A stretch of DNA of 64,000 nt from Closterium sp. Naga37s-1. Its lineage: Eukaryota; Streptophyta; Zygnematophyceae; Desmidiales; Closteriaceae. Numbering within the stretch: position 1 is the first letter of the stretch; every line of letters begins with the position of its first letter. The DNA lies in contig CANJKZ010000826.1 of the NCBI GenBank assembly GCA_947471745.1, positions 496,001-560,000 on the forward strand, in the 5' to 3' direction. The translations under genes were made by a program, and so were the position numbers. The notes under the pieces were generated by a model, which ran no database searches, was not told where the DNA came from, and worked only from the letters and a program-made list of their open reading frames with translations. Of this stretch, positions 32,432-44,357 are shown piece after piece.

Positions 32432-33170
32432 ATGGCGGACGTAAAAACTCCTCCCGCTCGCCCCGGTGCGCGCGTACGACTTGGACTGCGCAAACGAGGC
32501 AAACGCGGCCGTTGCGGTCCTGAGCTTCTGCAATGGAAACGGGTGGCGTCGCACGTGTCTCTACGGCGGCGGTTATTCCCCGGACGGCTCGACTAAGTGC
32601 GCGCTCGTGCAGGCCGGCGCGCTTTACTGCCAGGATTGCAAGTGGAAAGCGAACACGCTCGCACGTTGCTGCGATATAGACCTCTCCGGTTACGAGTATA
32701 GCAGCGGCCAACAGGCCGACACGCATTATATCGAGGAGGGAATCAAACAGCTGCAATGTCCGGGGAATTACGACTGTGGTGAATCTGGTTACCCGCAGTG
32801 TAACGGGGGTGGCTTCGACGGGACTACCCCGTACTGGTCTAATGAATATGCCTATGCGGAAAGCTACAGTTACTGCGCCGACTTCGAAACTAGTGGAAGC
32901 GTGCTGCGCGCGATGGAGCCTCGCGCGCCGCACAGCAGCGGCGGAGTGCAGCTGCGCGAATTAGAGCGGCCGCAACTGATTGAATCCTCCCGCAACGGCG
33001 CACTGGCGGGCGGAAAGACCAAGATGAGCCGCTGCCTGTGGGGAAGCGGGCGCCCCTGGTCCCCCCCCAAGATGTATAGCCGCCGCTTGTATGGAGGCGG
33101 GCGCCCCTGGTCTCCCCCCAAAATGTACAGCCGCCGCCTGTATGGAGGCGGAAGGCAGTGGTACCCGTGA
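32432..33170 (+). pseudogene. Secreted Cys-rich protein S3, signal peptide deleted
   Basis: The homologous ATG (32432) is followed by a deletion of about 53 bp compared with S2. It removes most of the hydrophobic signal peptide and puts the ATG out of frame. The correct frame (YDLDCANE onwards, from about 32466) has no ATG before the mature domain. The rest is fully conserved: 12 cysteines, CNGNGWRRTCLYGGGY, CCDIDLSGYE, and three tail repeats (SRCLWGSGRPWSPPKMY, SRRLYGGGRPWSPPKMY, SRRLYGGGRQWYP) to a TGA stop. Either a recent pseudogene, or it starts at a non-ATG codon and is no longer secreted. I favour a pseudogene. Confidence 0.75.
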
Positions 33171-33735
33171 TAAGCAGATTCGACAGAGCTTTGAAGGTGA
33201 CGCCAAGGGGAACACGGTAGGACGTCACAGCATACGATTTTCTTGAGGGGTTGGTGAAGTGGAAAGGCGATCATGTTTTGATTTACGATGCATACAGGGG
33301 TTATTACTATTGACATTGCCTTTGTATCTGCTGCTGTGAATATTTCGTTTCTGGTTGCATTTGTTTACTTGAGCTAGCTTTTTCAGAAATTGAGCCCTCA
33401 AATCAATGGCCAAGCATGCATGAACCCACCTATGGAACCTTGACAGTACTGCATATGCAACTTTTAGTGTACTATTAGTTCTACTCCCATTAAAATAAGC
33501 TACCCCTTCTGGACTTAGTACGAGCAAAACGCGAGATGCACACATAGAACTACATTGCCACACTGCCACAGAACCACATAACCTATCCTGCATTGCACCC
33601 ATGGGTGCTGTTGCTGCATTACCCACCACACCTACAGCAGCAGTAACTATGGCAGTGACAGCACCACCAACTTCAATGCCAGTGTCTCTCCCTCCTCCTA
33701 CTCCTCCTTCCAACCCTCTCAGTCCTCCTCCCATC
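33171..33735. other. S3 downstream region, no recognised gene
   Basis: A short open frame at 33601-33849 is Pro/Ala/Thr-rich and not convincing. The stretch 33340-33560 (TTTGTTTACTTGAGCTAGC, ACCCACCTATGGAAC) recurs after S5 at about 60000-60200, which links the S3-A4 and S5-A6 intervals as sister segments. Confidence 0.6.
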
Positions 33736-33739
33736 GCCC

Positions 33740-33928
33740 CGGTTCAGGTACGCCTCGGGTCCAGTGCAGCTGAGGTTTGGTTCAGGTACTCGTCAGGTTC
33801 GGTTAGGCAGACGTTCGGTTTAGGTGCACCTCAGGCCTGGTGCGGCTGAGGGTCGGTTCAGATATGTCTCAGGTCCGGTGCGGCTGAGGTTCGGTTCAGA
33901 CACGCCTCAGTTCTGGTGCGGCTGAGGG
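33740..33928. repeat. 38-bp minisatellite, left part
   Basis: Degenerate units with the core CAGGTCCGGTGCGGCTGAGG. The array continues at 41033-41900 on the other side of the inserted copia element, and relatives occur at 60410-60640. Confidence 0.8.
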
Positions 33929-34037
33929 TGTCAAGAATGAAAGTGTTGGTTCATTGATGTGGGTTGGGGTACATGTAACAAACCCTAACATCTGTACCCC
34001 CTAAGACAAACCTCACTACAGGCTACAACATTTGACA
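33929..34037 (-). repeat. Left (3') LTR of copia element 2
   Basis: 109 bp, matching 40924-41032 with about two differences. The terminal hexamers TGTCAA / TTGACA form an inverted repeat. Confidence 0.9.
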
Positions 34038-34238
34038 CAATCCCATAGCCTAAGTGAGGGGTGTCAAGCAAAACCAAAAGTGTACGGTCACAAGACCAGT
34101 CACAAAGAAACAAAGTTCAGGGTGGATCACAACGTCACCACACACTCTGAGCACAAGCAACAGGGGGCACAAGGCCAGTTCGAGAGTTCACAAGTGTGTA
34201 TAGCAAGAGTACAAGCAAAGCAAACAGTAGACTCAAGC

Positions 34239-37200
34239 CTATACACGACTAGAAACTATGTCAACAAGGCCTAACAGCACACAACACCTCTGGTGGTCAC
34301 AAGGCGGAAGCGCCTTGGTGAAGATGTCTGCAGTGTTGGCCTCGGACTCCACAAACTCGAAGCGAGCCTGTCCACGTCTCTGCAGCTCTCGCAGAAGAAA
34401 GTACCTGACGTTGATGTGCTTCACTCTGCTCTCTAGTCGCGGCTCTCGACAAAGGAGAATCGACGCCTTGTTTGAACAAGGTCGGTGCAGAGCTCGGCCG
34501 CTCACCAAGGTCGGCGAGCAAGAAGGTCAACCAACGCAGCTCCTGTGCCGCCATGGCACCAGCGTAGATCTCAGCCTCAGCTGTAGAGGTCGAGACCGAA
34601 GAGGAGCGCGTGGACCGCCACGAAACAGCTCCAGAACCCAAGCTGAAATAGTACCCCTGAGTAGCCCTATGAGTCTCAGCGTCGTCAGCGTAAGAAGAGT
34701 CACAGTGACCAGTAAGTACGACAGGCTGCTGCCCTCCAAGAACTAGCCCCACGCCTGATGTCGTCGCTAGGTACTTTGCCACCCTCACAGCTGCCGTCCA
34801 GTGAACACGACGGTGTCTCCTTGGCGCAACAAAGCGAGCAAGGATGCTGAGAGGGAAGGCGAGGTCCGGGCGAGTGCAAGTCATCAGGTACATGAGGCAG
34901 CCTACCAGCTCTGCGTAGGGACCACTAGACTCAAACGGCTCATCAGGAAAGGGTCCAGTAAGTCTGTGGTCAACAGCAAGAGGTGTGCGCTGTATTGTGG
35001 AGTGCTGAAGCTCGAACTGCTGAAGGACCTGCTACACCATGTGTGACTGTGAGAGTGTAATGGTGCGAGCAGCTCTGTCCCTGCTGATCTGCAGGCCAAG
35101 GTAGTGACGCAGCTCACCAAGGTCAGTGCACGTGTGTCTCTTCTGCAGTTCGGACTTCACGTCTGCCAAGGCAACCCTGTCAGCAGTGGCGAAAACCCGG
35201 TCGTCAACGTAGACCAGAACAAAGAACGGTGTGGAGCCACGATGAACGAACAGCGACGGGTCGGCAGAAGACGGCTGGAACCCAAGGTCAGAGAGGGTAG
35301 AACGAAGAGTGTCGTGCCACTCACGAGGAGCCTGACGAAGACCGTAGACAGGTCGCCTTAGCCTCCACTGGGTCCCAGGAGGGAAAGTGTCAGTGAAGGC
35401 AGAGGGACGACGCAGCCAGACCTCCTCGTGTAAGCTATCCTGAAGGAAAGCAGTGGAGAAGTCGAGAGAGTGTAACTCGTAGTCTCTCTGTGCTGCTACG
35501 TGCAGTAACACCCTAAGAGTGGTCATCTTCGGGGTAGGCGCGAAGGTCTGAAAAAAGTCAACTCCCTCGCGCTGACTGAAACCTCTAGCCACGTAGCGCG
35601 CCTTGAAGACCGGAGGAGATCCAGGTGGTCGCTTCACCCTGTAGATCCACATGCCATCGACTACGTTCGCCCCAGGGGGGGGAACCTCGTCGACGTAGGT
35701 GCCTGTGGATCTGTAGGAGGCCATCTCTGCGTCTATGGCAGCTCTCCACTGAGAGGCCCAAGGCCCTGACACTGCCTCAGCGTAAGTGCGAGGAGTCGGT
35801 ATGTCAAAGGCGTCGGGGTCTCCCTCAGGGGCGAGCAGCATGGCACAAAGATGTGGGGAAGCGGCTGCCAGGAACTCTAGCTCAAACTGCCTCTCCTCTA
35901 GGGCGTCACAGCCAAGGGCAGACTCACCCCCGACGGCCAGAGGACTGGTAGGAGGAGCAGCCACAAGACCGGTGGCGTAGTCAAGGCGGCGAGTGGAGGC
36001 AAACTCAGTGACTGCGGCAGTAAGGGCGGAGACAGAGGAGACAGAGGCACGAGGGTCGGTAACAAGAGAGGCGAGAACAGGAGAGAGAACAGGACGGTAC
36101 GTGCAGTAGTAGTCAATGACAGGAGTAGAGAGAGAATCAGTGAAGGCCGACTCAGGAGGAGACGGAAGGAGAGACGGAGACAAACGAGGCGGACTAGAAC
36201 AAAAGAGGGTAGTACGAAGGTCAGTAACGAGAACAGGAGACGAGGGACGAGCACAAAGGGAGCGACGAGAGGCCCAAGTCTGAGAAGGAGGAGGGGACAA
36301 CGGAGGCTGAGAACGAGGGAAAACAGCCGGGGAGGGGTCAGGAGGAGGAAGCGGAGGACCCGAGACGGGAGGAGAGGGGGAGGAGGAAGGAGAGAAAGAG
36401 GGGAGACCGAGGGCCCAAACACCAGAGACAGGAGGAGGAGGCGGCGGCTGCTGCTGCTGCTGCTGCGGCGGCGGCTGCTGCTTCTCCTGCTGCTGCAGCG
36501 ACTCCAGCTGCTGCGCCTCCTGCTGCTGCGGCGGCTCCAGCTGCGGCTGCTGCAGCTGCTTCTGCTGCTGCTGCTGCTCCTCCAGCCGCTGCAACTCTCT
36601 CTCCTCTCTCTCCAACTCCAGCTGCTCCTCACGGGCACGGCGAACACGAGCCTGGTGCCGGGTCGGGTAGGGGTGGGGGGGAGGAGTAGTGTCGGGGGCT
36701 GCGGCAGCTCCGGGACCGCCCTCCAAAGCACGTGGCGCACCATCCCCAGAGTCAGCACCACCAACAACAACACGACCAGGCTCACCAGGACCCGAAGAGG
36801 GTGCACCCGCACCCCCAGACGTAGCACCCCCAAAGTCAGAAGGACCAACACCAGCTCCCGGAAGACAAGAGTCTCCTACAACCACGAGCTCAGCTCCAAC
36901 TCCAGCACCCCCAGAGCTAGCACCTGTAGGGCCCTCTCCACGAGCACCGGCTCCCGTAGGGTCTGCAACAGGCTGCAAGGAGGACTGTGGGGAAGGAGGC
37001 TGCACCTGAGGGGCTACCGAGGGGGGAGGGGTAGCCTGGGACACACCTGACGGGGCGGGACCAGGGGGGGGAGGCTGTACGGGGGGAGCAGGAGGGGGAG
37101 CAGAAGTCAGGAAGAGAGGGGGAGGAGGAACCGGGAGACCTCGACTGGGGTACCTGACGTAGTAGGGGGTGGACTCCTCGAAACGGACGTCACGGGAGTC

Positions 37201-38809
37201 AAAGAACCGGTGAGAGGGAGGGTGGAAAAGGTGAAGTCAGAGGAGTCCTCCGGAAAACCAAGGAAGACACAGGGAACGGCGCGAGGCGAGAGCTTATCCG
37301 CGGAAGTGTCGCGGACAAGAGCCAAGCAACCCCAGACACGAACCTCGACGCAACACCAGGGGACCCGGTCCAAAGACTGGTCGGTGAAGCCTCTGGCCGA
37401 GAGACGCGTGGCCAGAGGTTCAGCTGGTGAGCGTACCTAACCGCGTAGGGCCACAAAAAATGGGGGGCACGGGCGTGAGTCAAGGAGGTGCGGGCGATCT
37501 CCATGACCAAGCCTATGCGGCGCTCAGCAACCCCATTCTGCTGTGGGGACTCTGGAAGCGTCCAGGACTGACGAATGCCCTGCTCGCGACAGAATCCAGC
37601 GAGAATGCCGGAGCGAAACTCACCCCCACGGTCAGAGTGAAGACAGCTGACACGACGACCACGAGTGCCCTCAGTGGTAAGCAACCACCTGATCAGCGTA
37701 GAAGTCACCTCAGACTTCTTCGCCAGGGGGAACACAGTGGTGTAGCGGGAGTAGTCGTCAACGACCACCAGAAAGAAACGCTCACGCTTAGGGCCAAGGT
37801 GAGGGGCGGGGCCCCAAACGTCCAAGTGGAGCGTCTCAAAAGGCTCGGTGGCCGGACGAAGGGAGGAGGAGTGAGGGGTGGCGCGCAGCCGGCCCTCGAC
37901 GCAGAGACCACACGGCGGTGCAAGCGAAGGCAGCAGCGATGGCAAGACACGCGGGAGGCCTAAGACAAGACTCTGACGAGACATAGCGTGCAGACGAGGG
38001 AGGGACGGGTGCCCCATCCGGTGGTGCCACAGAACGGTGGGGTGTGCAAGCGACCGGCAGGAGCACGACGCAACAACTGGACTAGACACGGGAACCTGAC
38101 CAGACACAGCGACCTGGGGGGAAACAGCAACCTGGTGAGACGCAGGGACCAGACTGGGGGAAGTAACCGGGGCCGGGGGCAGGAGTCGCTGCTGCTGCTG
38201 CTGCCGCTGCTGCTGCTGCTGCTGCTGATGCTGCTGCTGCTGCTGCTGCCGCTGCCCACCAGGGCCAGTGTGAAATGTGTAGAGACCAGAGCCTGGCTCG
38301 GCAGTAAAGGTGGCAAGAGGCGAGTAAGTGTCGCCGTCAACACAAACCGCCGTCTCACCAGAGGGCTCAATCCACACACCCACGTGCTGACCCACAAGAG
38401 GCCTCACGCCCACCAAGTTTCTCGAGAACGAGGGGACGTGGAAGCCAGTCAGAGACCCAGAGGGAACAGCAGGGCATGGAAGAGTAGTAGTGTAGCTAGC
38501 AGTGACTGGTCCCGAGGTGGGATCAGCCAGGGCCACAGAGACTGGCGCAGGAAGTGGAGTAAGTGTCGTGTGGTCGCGGAAGAAGCAGTGCGAAGCCCCA
38601 TAGTCCAAATTGAAAGACAGTGAAGCGTCCTCCGAAGTAGCGCCTGGACTAGTGACTACACAAGTGCCTACACTAGCAACAGGCAACTCAGCAAGACTAG
38701 CACCTAAGCTAACAACACTCGAGTAAACAGAGTCAGAAGCACTAGAGTCAACAACAGCATACATAGCATGAGGAGTTCCTAAGAGATCAAGCAACTGAGA
38801 AGCAGACAT
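34239..38809 (-). mobile_element. Pol region of copia element 2
   Basis: Protease (LDYGASHCFFRDHTTL), GAG-preintegrase (LWHHRMGHPSLPRLHAM), integrase (HLDVWGPAP, LHSDRGGEF, SPQQNGVAERR), a Gln/Pro-rich linker, RT (STAFLQDSLHEEVWLRRP, FVLVYVDDRVF) and RNase H (HCDSSYADDAETHRATQGY). Together they make a complete domain set spread over several frames. Confidence 0.88.
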
Positions 38810-38889
38810 GCCCCAAAGAGCGGAGCCGTACGTCTGAACAAGAGGAAACTAGTCAGGGGCAGGGCCGCCAACGCCGAAGGCCAAGCGAA

Positions 38890-40157
38890 CCGTGTCAGTG
38901 AGCTAAGCAAAGCACTGACCAGGAGGGTGGGTGCGGCCACAAGGCTGGCCTCGGCGAGCACCTGTCAGAACCTGATAGGTGCACGAAGGGTGAACAACAC
39001 CTCGCTGGGGCTGACGCTGTCCCGGCCCCGAAACTTGGTGCTGCCGCTGCTGCTGCGGGGGCTGCTGCAAGGGAAGGGGCTGCTGTTGCTGCACCTGCTG
39101 CTGCCGCTGGGCCAGGTACCACGCCGCTGCTCCACCCACCGCGGCCGGCAGACCAGGAGGAGGCTGACGAGTCCGGGTGTCGCCTCCACCAGCTGCAGTA
39201 GGGGAGTCACTGGCCGCTGCACGAGACGCCTCTCCAGGCCCTGCGCTCCCGCCGCCACCGGTCGGCACGCCACCCCCACCACCTACGCCGCCAACGCCGC
39301 CACCGCCGCCGCCGCCTGCACCCTGACCACCCCTCCTGCCACCCCTACCTCGAGACCGCGACGTAGTCGTAACAGCAGCTGCGGTCAAGTCAGTAGTGGC
39401 AGTGGCTAGTGAGGCAGTAAAAGTGGGCAGCTGAGGGACAGTGCACCCGTGAAACAGTGGAGGGGGCACAGTACCAGAGGCGGAGGCTACGGAGCGGAGG
39501 TTGCTCTCGACGTCCTTGAGCGTAGACTCAAGGACCTCGATAGTGAGCTCACTAGGGTGCTTCAGAAGAAGCGTGTCACGAACCGAGGCAAGGCGATCAG
39601 GGAGGCTAGTGGCAATGAAGTAGATAGTAATCGCCATCGGGGGAGGGAGGTGCCTCAGTGCAAGCAGCGCGGTAGCTAGAATCAAGCGAGCGGAGGTGAG
39701 CAATCAAGTCAGCAGAGCGCTCAAACGAGGCGAGGTCAGGGAACGGGAACGGTAGGAAGAGTCGGCCAAGAGAAACAGTGCTGGGAGCAGCGTAGCGGGC
39801 CTTAATCGCAGTCAGGAACTCACTAGCAGTGCGAACCTGAGTGAAGTGGGCCTCCTCAGACTCAGGGAGGAGGCTGCTAAGAGCGATGCAGGCTGCAGGG
39901 TCACGCGACTTCCACGCCGTCAGGTCAGCACGCTGGCGGGCATAACGGTCTCTATCAGCAGTGCTGGGGTCAGTGCCTAAGGGTGCAGGGTCGTCGGGCT
40001 TAGGAAGGTCGCCGGAAGCGTGCGCCCATAGAGACTCATCGGCCTGAATCTGACTCTCTAAAAGACGGCGCGCACGCAGGAGCCAGAGCGAGAACTCGAG
40101 CGGCCTACCTTTGGCGTCAAAGCGCAGGACCCTAGGGGTCGCCATAGCAAAAGCCAA
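38890..40157 (-). mobile_element. Gag region of copia element 2
   Basis: The N-terminal part (VLRFDAKGRPLEFSLWLLRA) and a UBN2-like Gag middle (FLTAIKARYAAPSTVSLGRL) are recognisable, followed by a Gly-rich stretch and a Cys/His-containing end. Typical copia Gag of roughly 400 residues. Confidence 0.75.
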
Positions 40158-40269
40158 GAGGTGGGAAGTGCTGCTGCTGAAACCCTAATCACTGAGAGCG
40201 ACTCAGTAGGGCGCTACGGGACATAGGGTAGGGCGCTACGGGACACAGAGTAGGGTGCAACACTGCTGG

Positions 40270-40860
40270 ACTAGGAGGGCGCAGCGCGACGGGCAGGGGT
40301 AGCGCGACCGACGAGCAGCGCGACGCGACGCAGCGGGACAGGACGGGCAGCGCGACGCGACGCGGCGCGACTGGACGGGACGAATTGCGCGACGCGGACG
40401 GGCAGCGCGACGTAACGCGAAGGGACGGGATGGACTGCGCGACGCGGACGAACGGGACGGGACGGACGGGCAGCGCAACGCAGACGGACGGGACAGGACG
40501 GACGGCGTGACGCGGACGGACAGCACGACACGTCGGGACGGTTGGAGCGACGTAACGGCAGGCGCAGCGGGCGCTAGGGCACGAGAGCGCCGTAACAGCA
40601 GGCGCAGCTGGCGCAAGGGGACGAGAGCGACGTAACGGCAGGCGCAGCAGGCGCTAGGGCACGAGAGCGCCGTAACGGCAGGCGCAGCGGGCGCTAGGGC
40701 ACAAGAGCGACGTAACGGCAGGCGCAGCGGGCGCTAGGGCACGAGAGCGACGTAACGGCAGGCGCAGCGGGCGCTAGGGCACGAGATCGACGTAACGGCA
40801 GGCGCGATAGGCGCTAGGGGACAGTATGAGCGTAACGGGCACTAGGGTACGGGACAGGCT
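40270..40860. repeat. Tandem repeats in the copia 2 leader
   Basis: A short GCGACGCGACG / GACGGGACG array (40290-40530) is followed by about six to seven 40-bp units (core CGACGTAACGGCAGGCGCAG). They lie between gag and the 5' LTR. Confidence 0.85.
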
Positions 40861-40923
40861 CGGGCGCTACGGACGTGAACGAGAGGAACGGGATCCCACA
40901 GGATCCTAACCTAGGTGATACCA

Positions 40924-41032
40924 TGTCAAGAATGAAAGTGTTGGTTCATTGATGTGGGTTGGGGTACATATAACAAACCGTAACATCTGTACCCCCTAAG
41001 ACAAACCTCACTACAGGCTACAACATTTGACA
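40924..41032 (-). repeat. Right (5') LTR of copia element 2
   Basis: 109 bp. The minus-strand primer site directly adjoins it at 40905-40923. GAGGG target duplication follows at 41033-41037. Confidence 0.9.
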
Positions 41033-41900
41033 GAGGGTCCTCTCAGGTACGTCTCAGGTCTGGTGCGGCTGAGGTTCGGTTCAGGTATGTCGCAGGTCCA
41101 GTGCGGCTGAGGGTCAGTTCAGGTATGCCTCAGGTCCGGTGCAGCAGAGGTTCGGTTCAGGTATACCTCAGGTCCGGCGCGGCTAAGGTTCGGTTCAAGT
41201 ACGCCTCAGGTCCGATGCAGCTGAGGTTCGGTTCAGGTACGTCTCAGATCCGGTGCGGCCGAGGGTTGGTTCCGGTACGCCTCGGGTCCGGTGCAGCTGA
41301 GGTTTGGTTCAGGTACAGGTACTCGTCAGGTTCGGTTAGGCAGACGTTCGGTTTAGGTGCACCTCAGTCCCGGTGCGGCTGAGGGTCGGCTCAGATATGT
41401 CTCAGGTCCGGTGCGGCTGAGGTCTGGTTCAGATACGCCTCAGGTCCGGTGCGGCTGAGGTTCCGCTCAGGTACACCTCAGGTCCAGTGCAGCTGAGGTT
41501 CGGTTCAGGTACGTTCCAAGTCTGGTGCGGATGAGGTTCGGTTCAGGTATGCTGCAGGTCCAGTGCGGCTGAGGGTCAGTTGAGGTATGCCTCAGGTCCG
41601 GTGCAGTTGAGGTTCGGTTCAGGTATACCTCAGGTCCGGCGTGGCTAAGGTTCGGTTCATGTATGCCTCAGGTCCAATGTGGCTGAGGTTCGATTCAGGT
41701 ACGTCTTAGGTCCAGTGCGGCTGAGGGTCGCTTCAGGTACGCCTCAGGTTTGGTCTAGCTGAGGTTGGTTCAGGCACTCCTCGGGTTTGGTCTAGCTGAG
41801 GTTGGTTCAGGCACACCTCAGGTTTGGTCTGGCTGAGGTTGGTTCAGGCACTCCCTAGGTTTGGTCTAGCTGAGGTTGGTTCAGGCACTCCTCAGGTTTG
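41033..41900. repeat. 38-bp minisatellite, right part
   Basis: About 22 degenerate units (GGTTCGGTTCAGGTACGCCT then CAGGTCCGGTGCGGCTGA). The last units shorten and change to GGTTTGGTCTAGCTGAGG. They continue the array at 33740-33928. Confidence 0.88.
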
Positions 41901-42589
41901 GTAAGGGGATGCTGGGGGTAAGGGGATGCCGAGGGTAAGAAGATGCTGGGGGTAAGAAGATGCTGGGGGTAAGGGGGTTAGGGCACAGCCGTCCGACTTT
42001 CCGGGCATGTCAAACAGTGCTAGGGGCTGGATAGTTGAGCCTGGTACGTGCATGTGTGTGTGTGTAAGTGAGTGTGTAATTGTTTGTGTGTGTGAGTCAG
42101 TATGTGATTGTGTGTGTGACTGTGTGATTCTGTGTGTGTGTGTGAGTGTGTGTGTGAGTGTGCGAATGTGAGTGTGCGAGTGTGTGTGATAGTGTGTGTG
42201 TGTATGTGTGTGTGTGTGTGTGTGTGGTCTCAAAACGGTGCTAGGGGCTGGACCGCTGTGCCCTAGTCTGATTGTGTGTGTATCTTGAAGAGGGATGGGG
42301 GGGGGGGGAGGGGGGGGGAGGGGGGGTTAGGAGGAGGTTGCTAGTGTCTGTGGGGTTACACTGCTGTACCTTGAACGTGTTTGTGCCAACTGAGACTCAT
42401 CGAACACTGCGAGTGGTTAGAGAACTGTACCTTTTATGTGTAGCAGGTGATTTTTTATATTTCTCAAAACCACCTAGAGGTTGGACAACTGTACCATGTG
42501 TGTGTAGTAGGTGCGGCCTCCACCGTCTTTGTGTGTGTAGCACTCTTCCATGCTCATACCACTTTCTGCCTTCTCTTCTCTTCTTACCC
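41901..42589. repeat. GGGGATGCT repeats, TG microsatellite and G-rich tract; no gene
   Basis: TAAG-GGGATGCTGGGGG units lie at 41895-41970, a TG/TGAG microsatellite at about 42050-42225, and a G-rich run at 42298-42326. No exon homologous to the first A exons could be found here, so copy A4 seems to lack them. Confidence 0.75.
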
Positions 42590-44357
42590 ATGCTCCTTAC
42601 ATGCACATTCGCTCTTTGGCTGTGAGTTCAACAGGCATCTCTCCCTCAACCTTCCCTACAAACCGTCTGCTACAACCGACTGCCCCACTCCTCTTGATTC
42701 CCCTTCTCTGCCCATCCCCTTCCAGGCTATGCGCAATCTTCCACTCTCATTTCAATCACTGCCTCGCCTTCAGCCAACTGCTCCATTTCCTCTTGTTTCC
42801 CACACAGTTCAGGTAAGGCGCCCTCGTTGACTCTCGTTTCAATCTCTGCCTTGCCTTCGGCCGACTGCCCCATTTCCTTTCGTTTCCCAGAGAATGCAGG
42901 CAAGGCACTCTCTTTGACTCTCATTTCAATCACCGCCTCGCCCTCAGCCGACTGCCCCATTTCCTTTCGTTTCCCACACACTGCAGGCAAGCCGCTCTAT
43001 TCCACTCTCATGTCAATCCTCGCCTCGCCCTCAGCTCCCCCCCAAACCATCCACTTCACCCGACTCGCCTCTCTCCTCTCCTCCTCCCCCATCTGCGACT
43101 TTCTTCAACATCCAATTGCTGGAAGAGCATGTTGTTCTCTCCATGGCCACCGCAGCACACTACTATGGGTGAGTTGTGAGCCTTCCTCCCTCCTCTCCTT
43201 ACCTGCACCCCGCCCCCCGTCCAATCACTGGACGAGCTTGTGGATCACCCCATAGCCATAGAAGTGGTCATCCATAGCACTGCTACGGGTGAGTGGTCAC
43301 CGTTATGCCTCCTCAACAGTAAGCATGCTCACAAGCAACTCTACCAGCTTGACGATGCTAATCAATGTGCCACGAGTGAGTGATTATCGTTACGCCTCTT
43401 CAACATTGAGCATTTGAGTGCCTGGAGTGTGCTACGGGTGCGTGATTAGCTGCAGACGGTTTTTAAGCATTCTCAACAACCACCTGCCACAGCAGGGCGC
43501 TGCTACGGGTGAGTGGTTGGTTACTGTTACACCTCTTCAAAAGTGAGTTTGTGACTGTCTCGAGCGTCCACCTCCATCCCTCTCCCCCCTCGCTCTGTCG
43601 TTGACATCCACTCACTGGATGCGCTGCTTGATCGCCCCATAGCCACGGCACCGCACTACTATGGCGAGTTGCTACTGTTATGTCTCTTCCAACTGTACGC
43701 CCGTGAGCCTATTAGTGTTTGCAGCATGCTTCTCTCCTCTCCTCCCCCTCCTCCACCTCGCTCTGACTCTGACAGAAAGACTTGGTCCTCGTCTGAAAGA
43801 GATTAGACGTGATATGCAAAATACACTGACTCACGATGCTCCTGTGAGTGTTTGTCGCGTGCTCCTCTCCCCACCTTGCTGTGTCGTTGACATCCAGCCA
43901 CTGGACGAGCTGCTTGATAGAGCCACAGCCACAGCAGCGCACTGCTACGGATGAGTGGGTAACGTTTTGTCTCTTGTAACTGCTTCTCTCCTTTCCATAG
44001 CCATAGCATCGCAATACTACAGGTGAGTGACTAATTCCACGTGCATCAAACCATCTGCAGCGCGTGCTATTTTGTCAAGCATAAAAAGGGGCTTGCTGGC
44101 AAGTGAGCTGCTTATCGATATTAGAAAAGTCTCAAAGTGTCTGTAGTGTGTAATATGCTGTGAATCGCTGAATGAGCTTGTTGACCGCAATGCTGCAAGT
44201 GAGCTGCTGATCTTCAGCAACTTTTGAGTCTACTATGTTAGTGGATGCTTTTTTGTTATTTTATTTTCTCGTCTTTGTAATTTTTTCCTTCATGTATATT
44301 TATAGGTATACAGCTGGCAGCAGTTCGAGTTGCATGGGCACCGTGGACCGGGTGTAG
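42590..44357 (+). pseudogene. arsS: ArsS-like C-terminal fragment, copy A4 (decayed)
   Basis: The most intact piece reads ALFGCEFNRHLSLNLPYKP near 42607. Four further copies near 42725, 42810, 42899 and 42985 carry ACTCTCATTTCAATC, where the conserved DCDFN codons are destroyed. Ends of the DELVDRPIATAAHCYG exon appear near 43169, 43290, 43510, 43663 and 43951, most followed by GTGAG donors. The last exon (44306-44357) reads YTAGSSSSCMGTVDRV, so the first Cys of the CTAG motif is lost. Too damaged to encode the family domain. Confidence 0.7.

Larger units (their letters stand above)
33929..41032 (-). mobile_element. Ty1/copia LTR retrotransposon with very short LTRs
   Basis: A 7.1-kb minus-strand element. 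The LTRs are only 109 bp (33929-34037 and 40924-41032; TGTCAA...TTGACA; two differences by eye), with a GAGGG target duplication (33924-33928, 41033-41037). The primer site TGGTATCACCTAGG lies beside the right LTR, initiator-Met-like. Gag, protease, integrase, RT and RNase H are all recognisable in copia order. The element is full length but broken, with roughly three to five breaks. The near-identical LTRs point to a fairly recent insertion. Confidence 0.9.

Noticed and set aside
33601-33849. An 82-codon + frame starting MGAVAALPTTPTAAV
   Set aside because: Low-complexity Pro/Thr/Ala start that runs into the 38-bp minisatellite; no conservation after S5.
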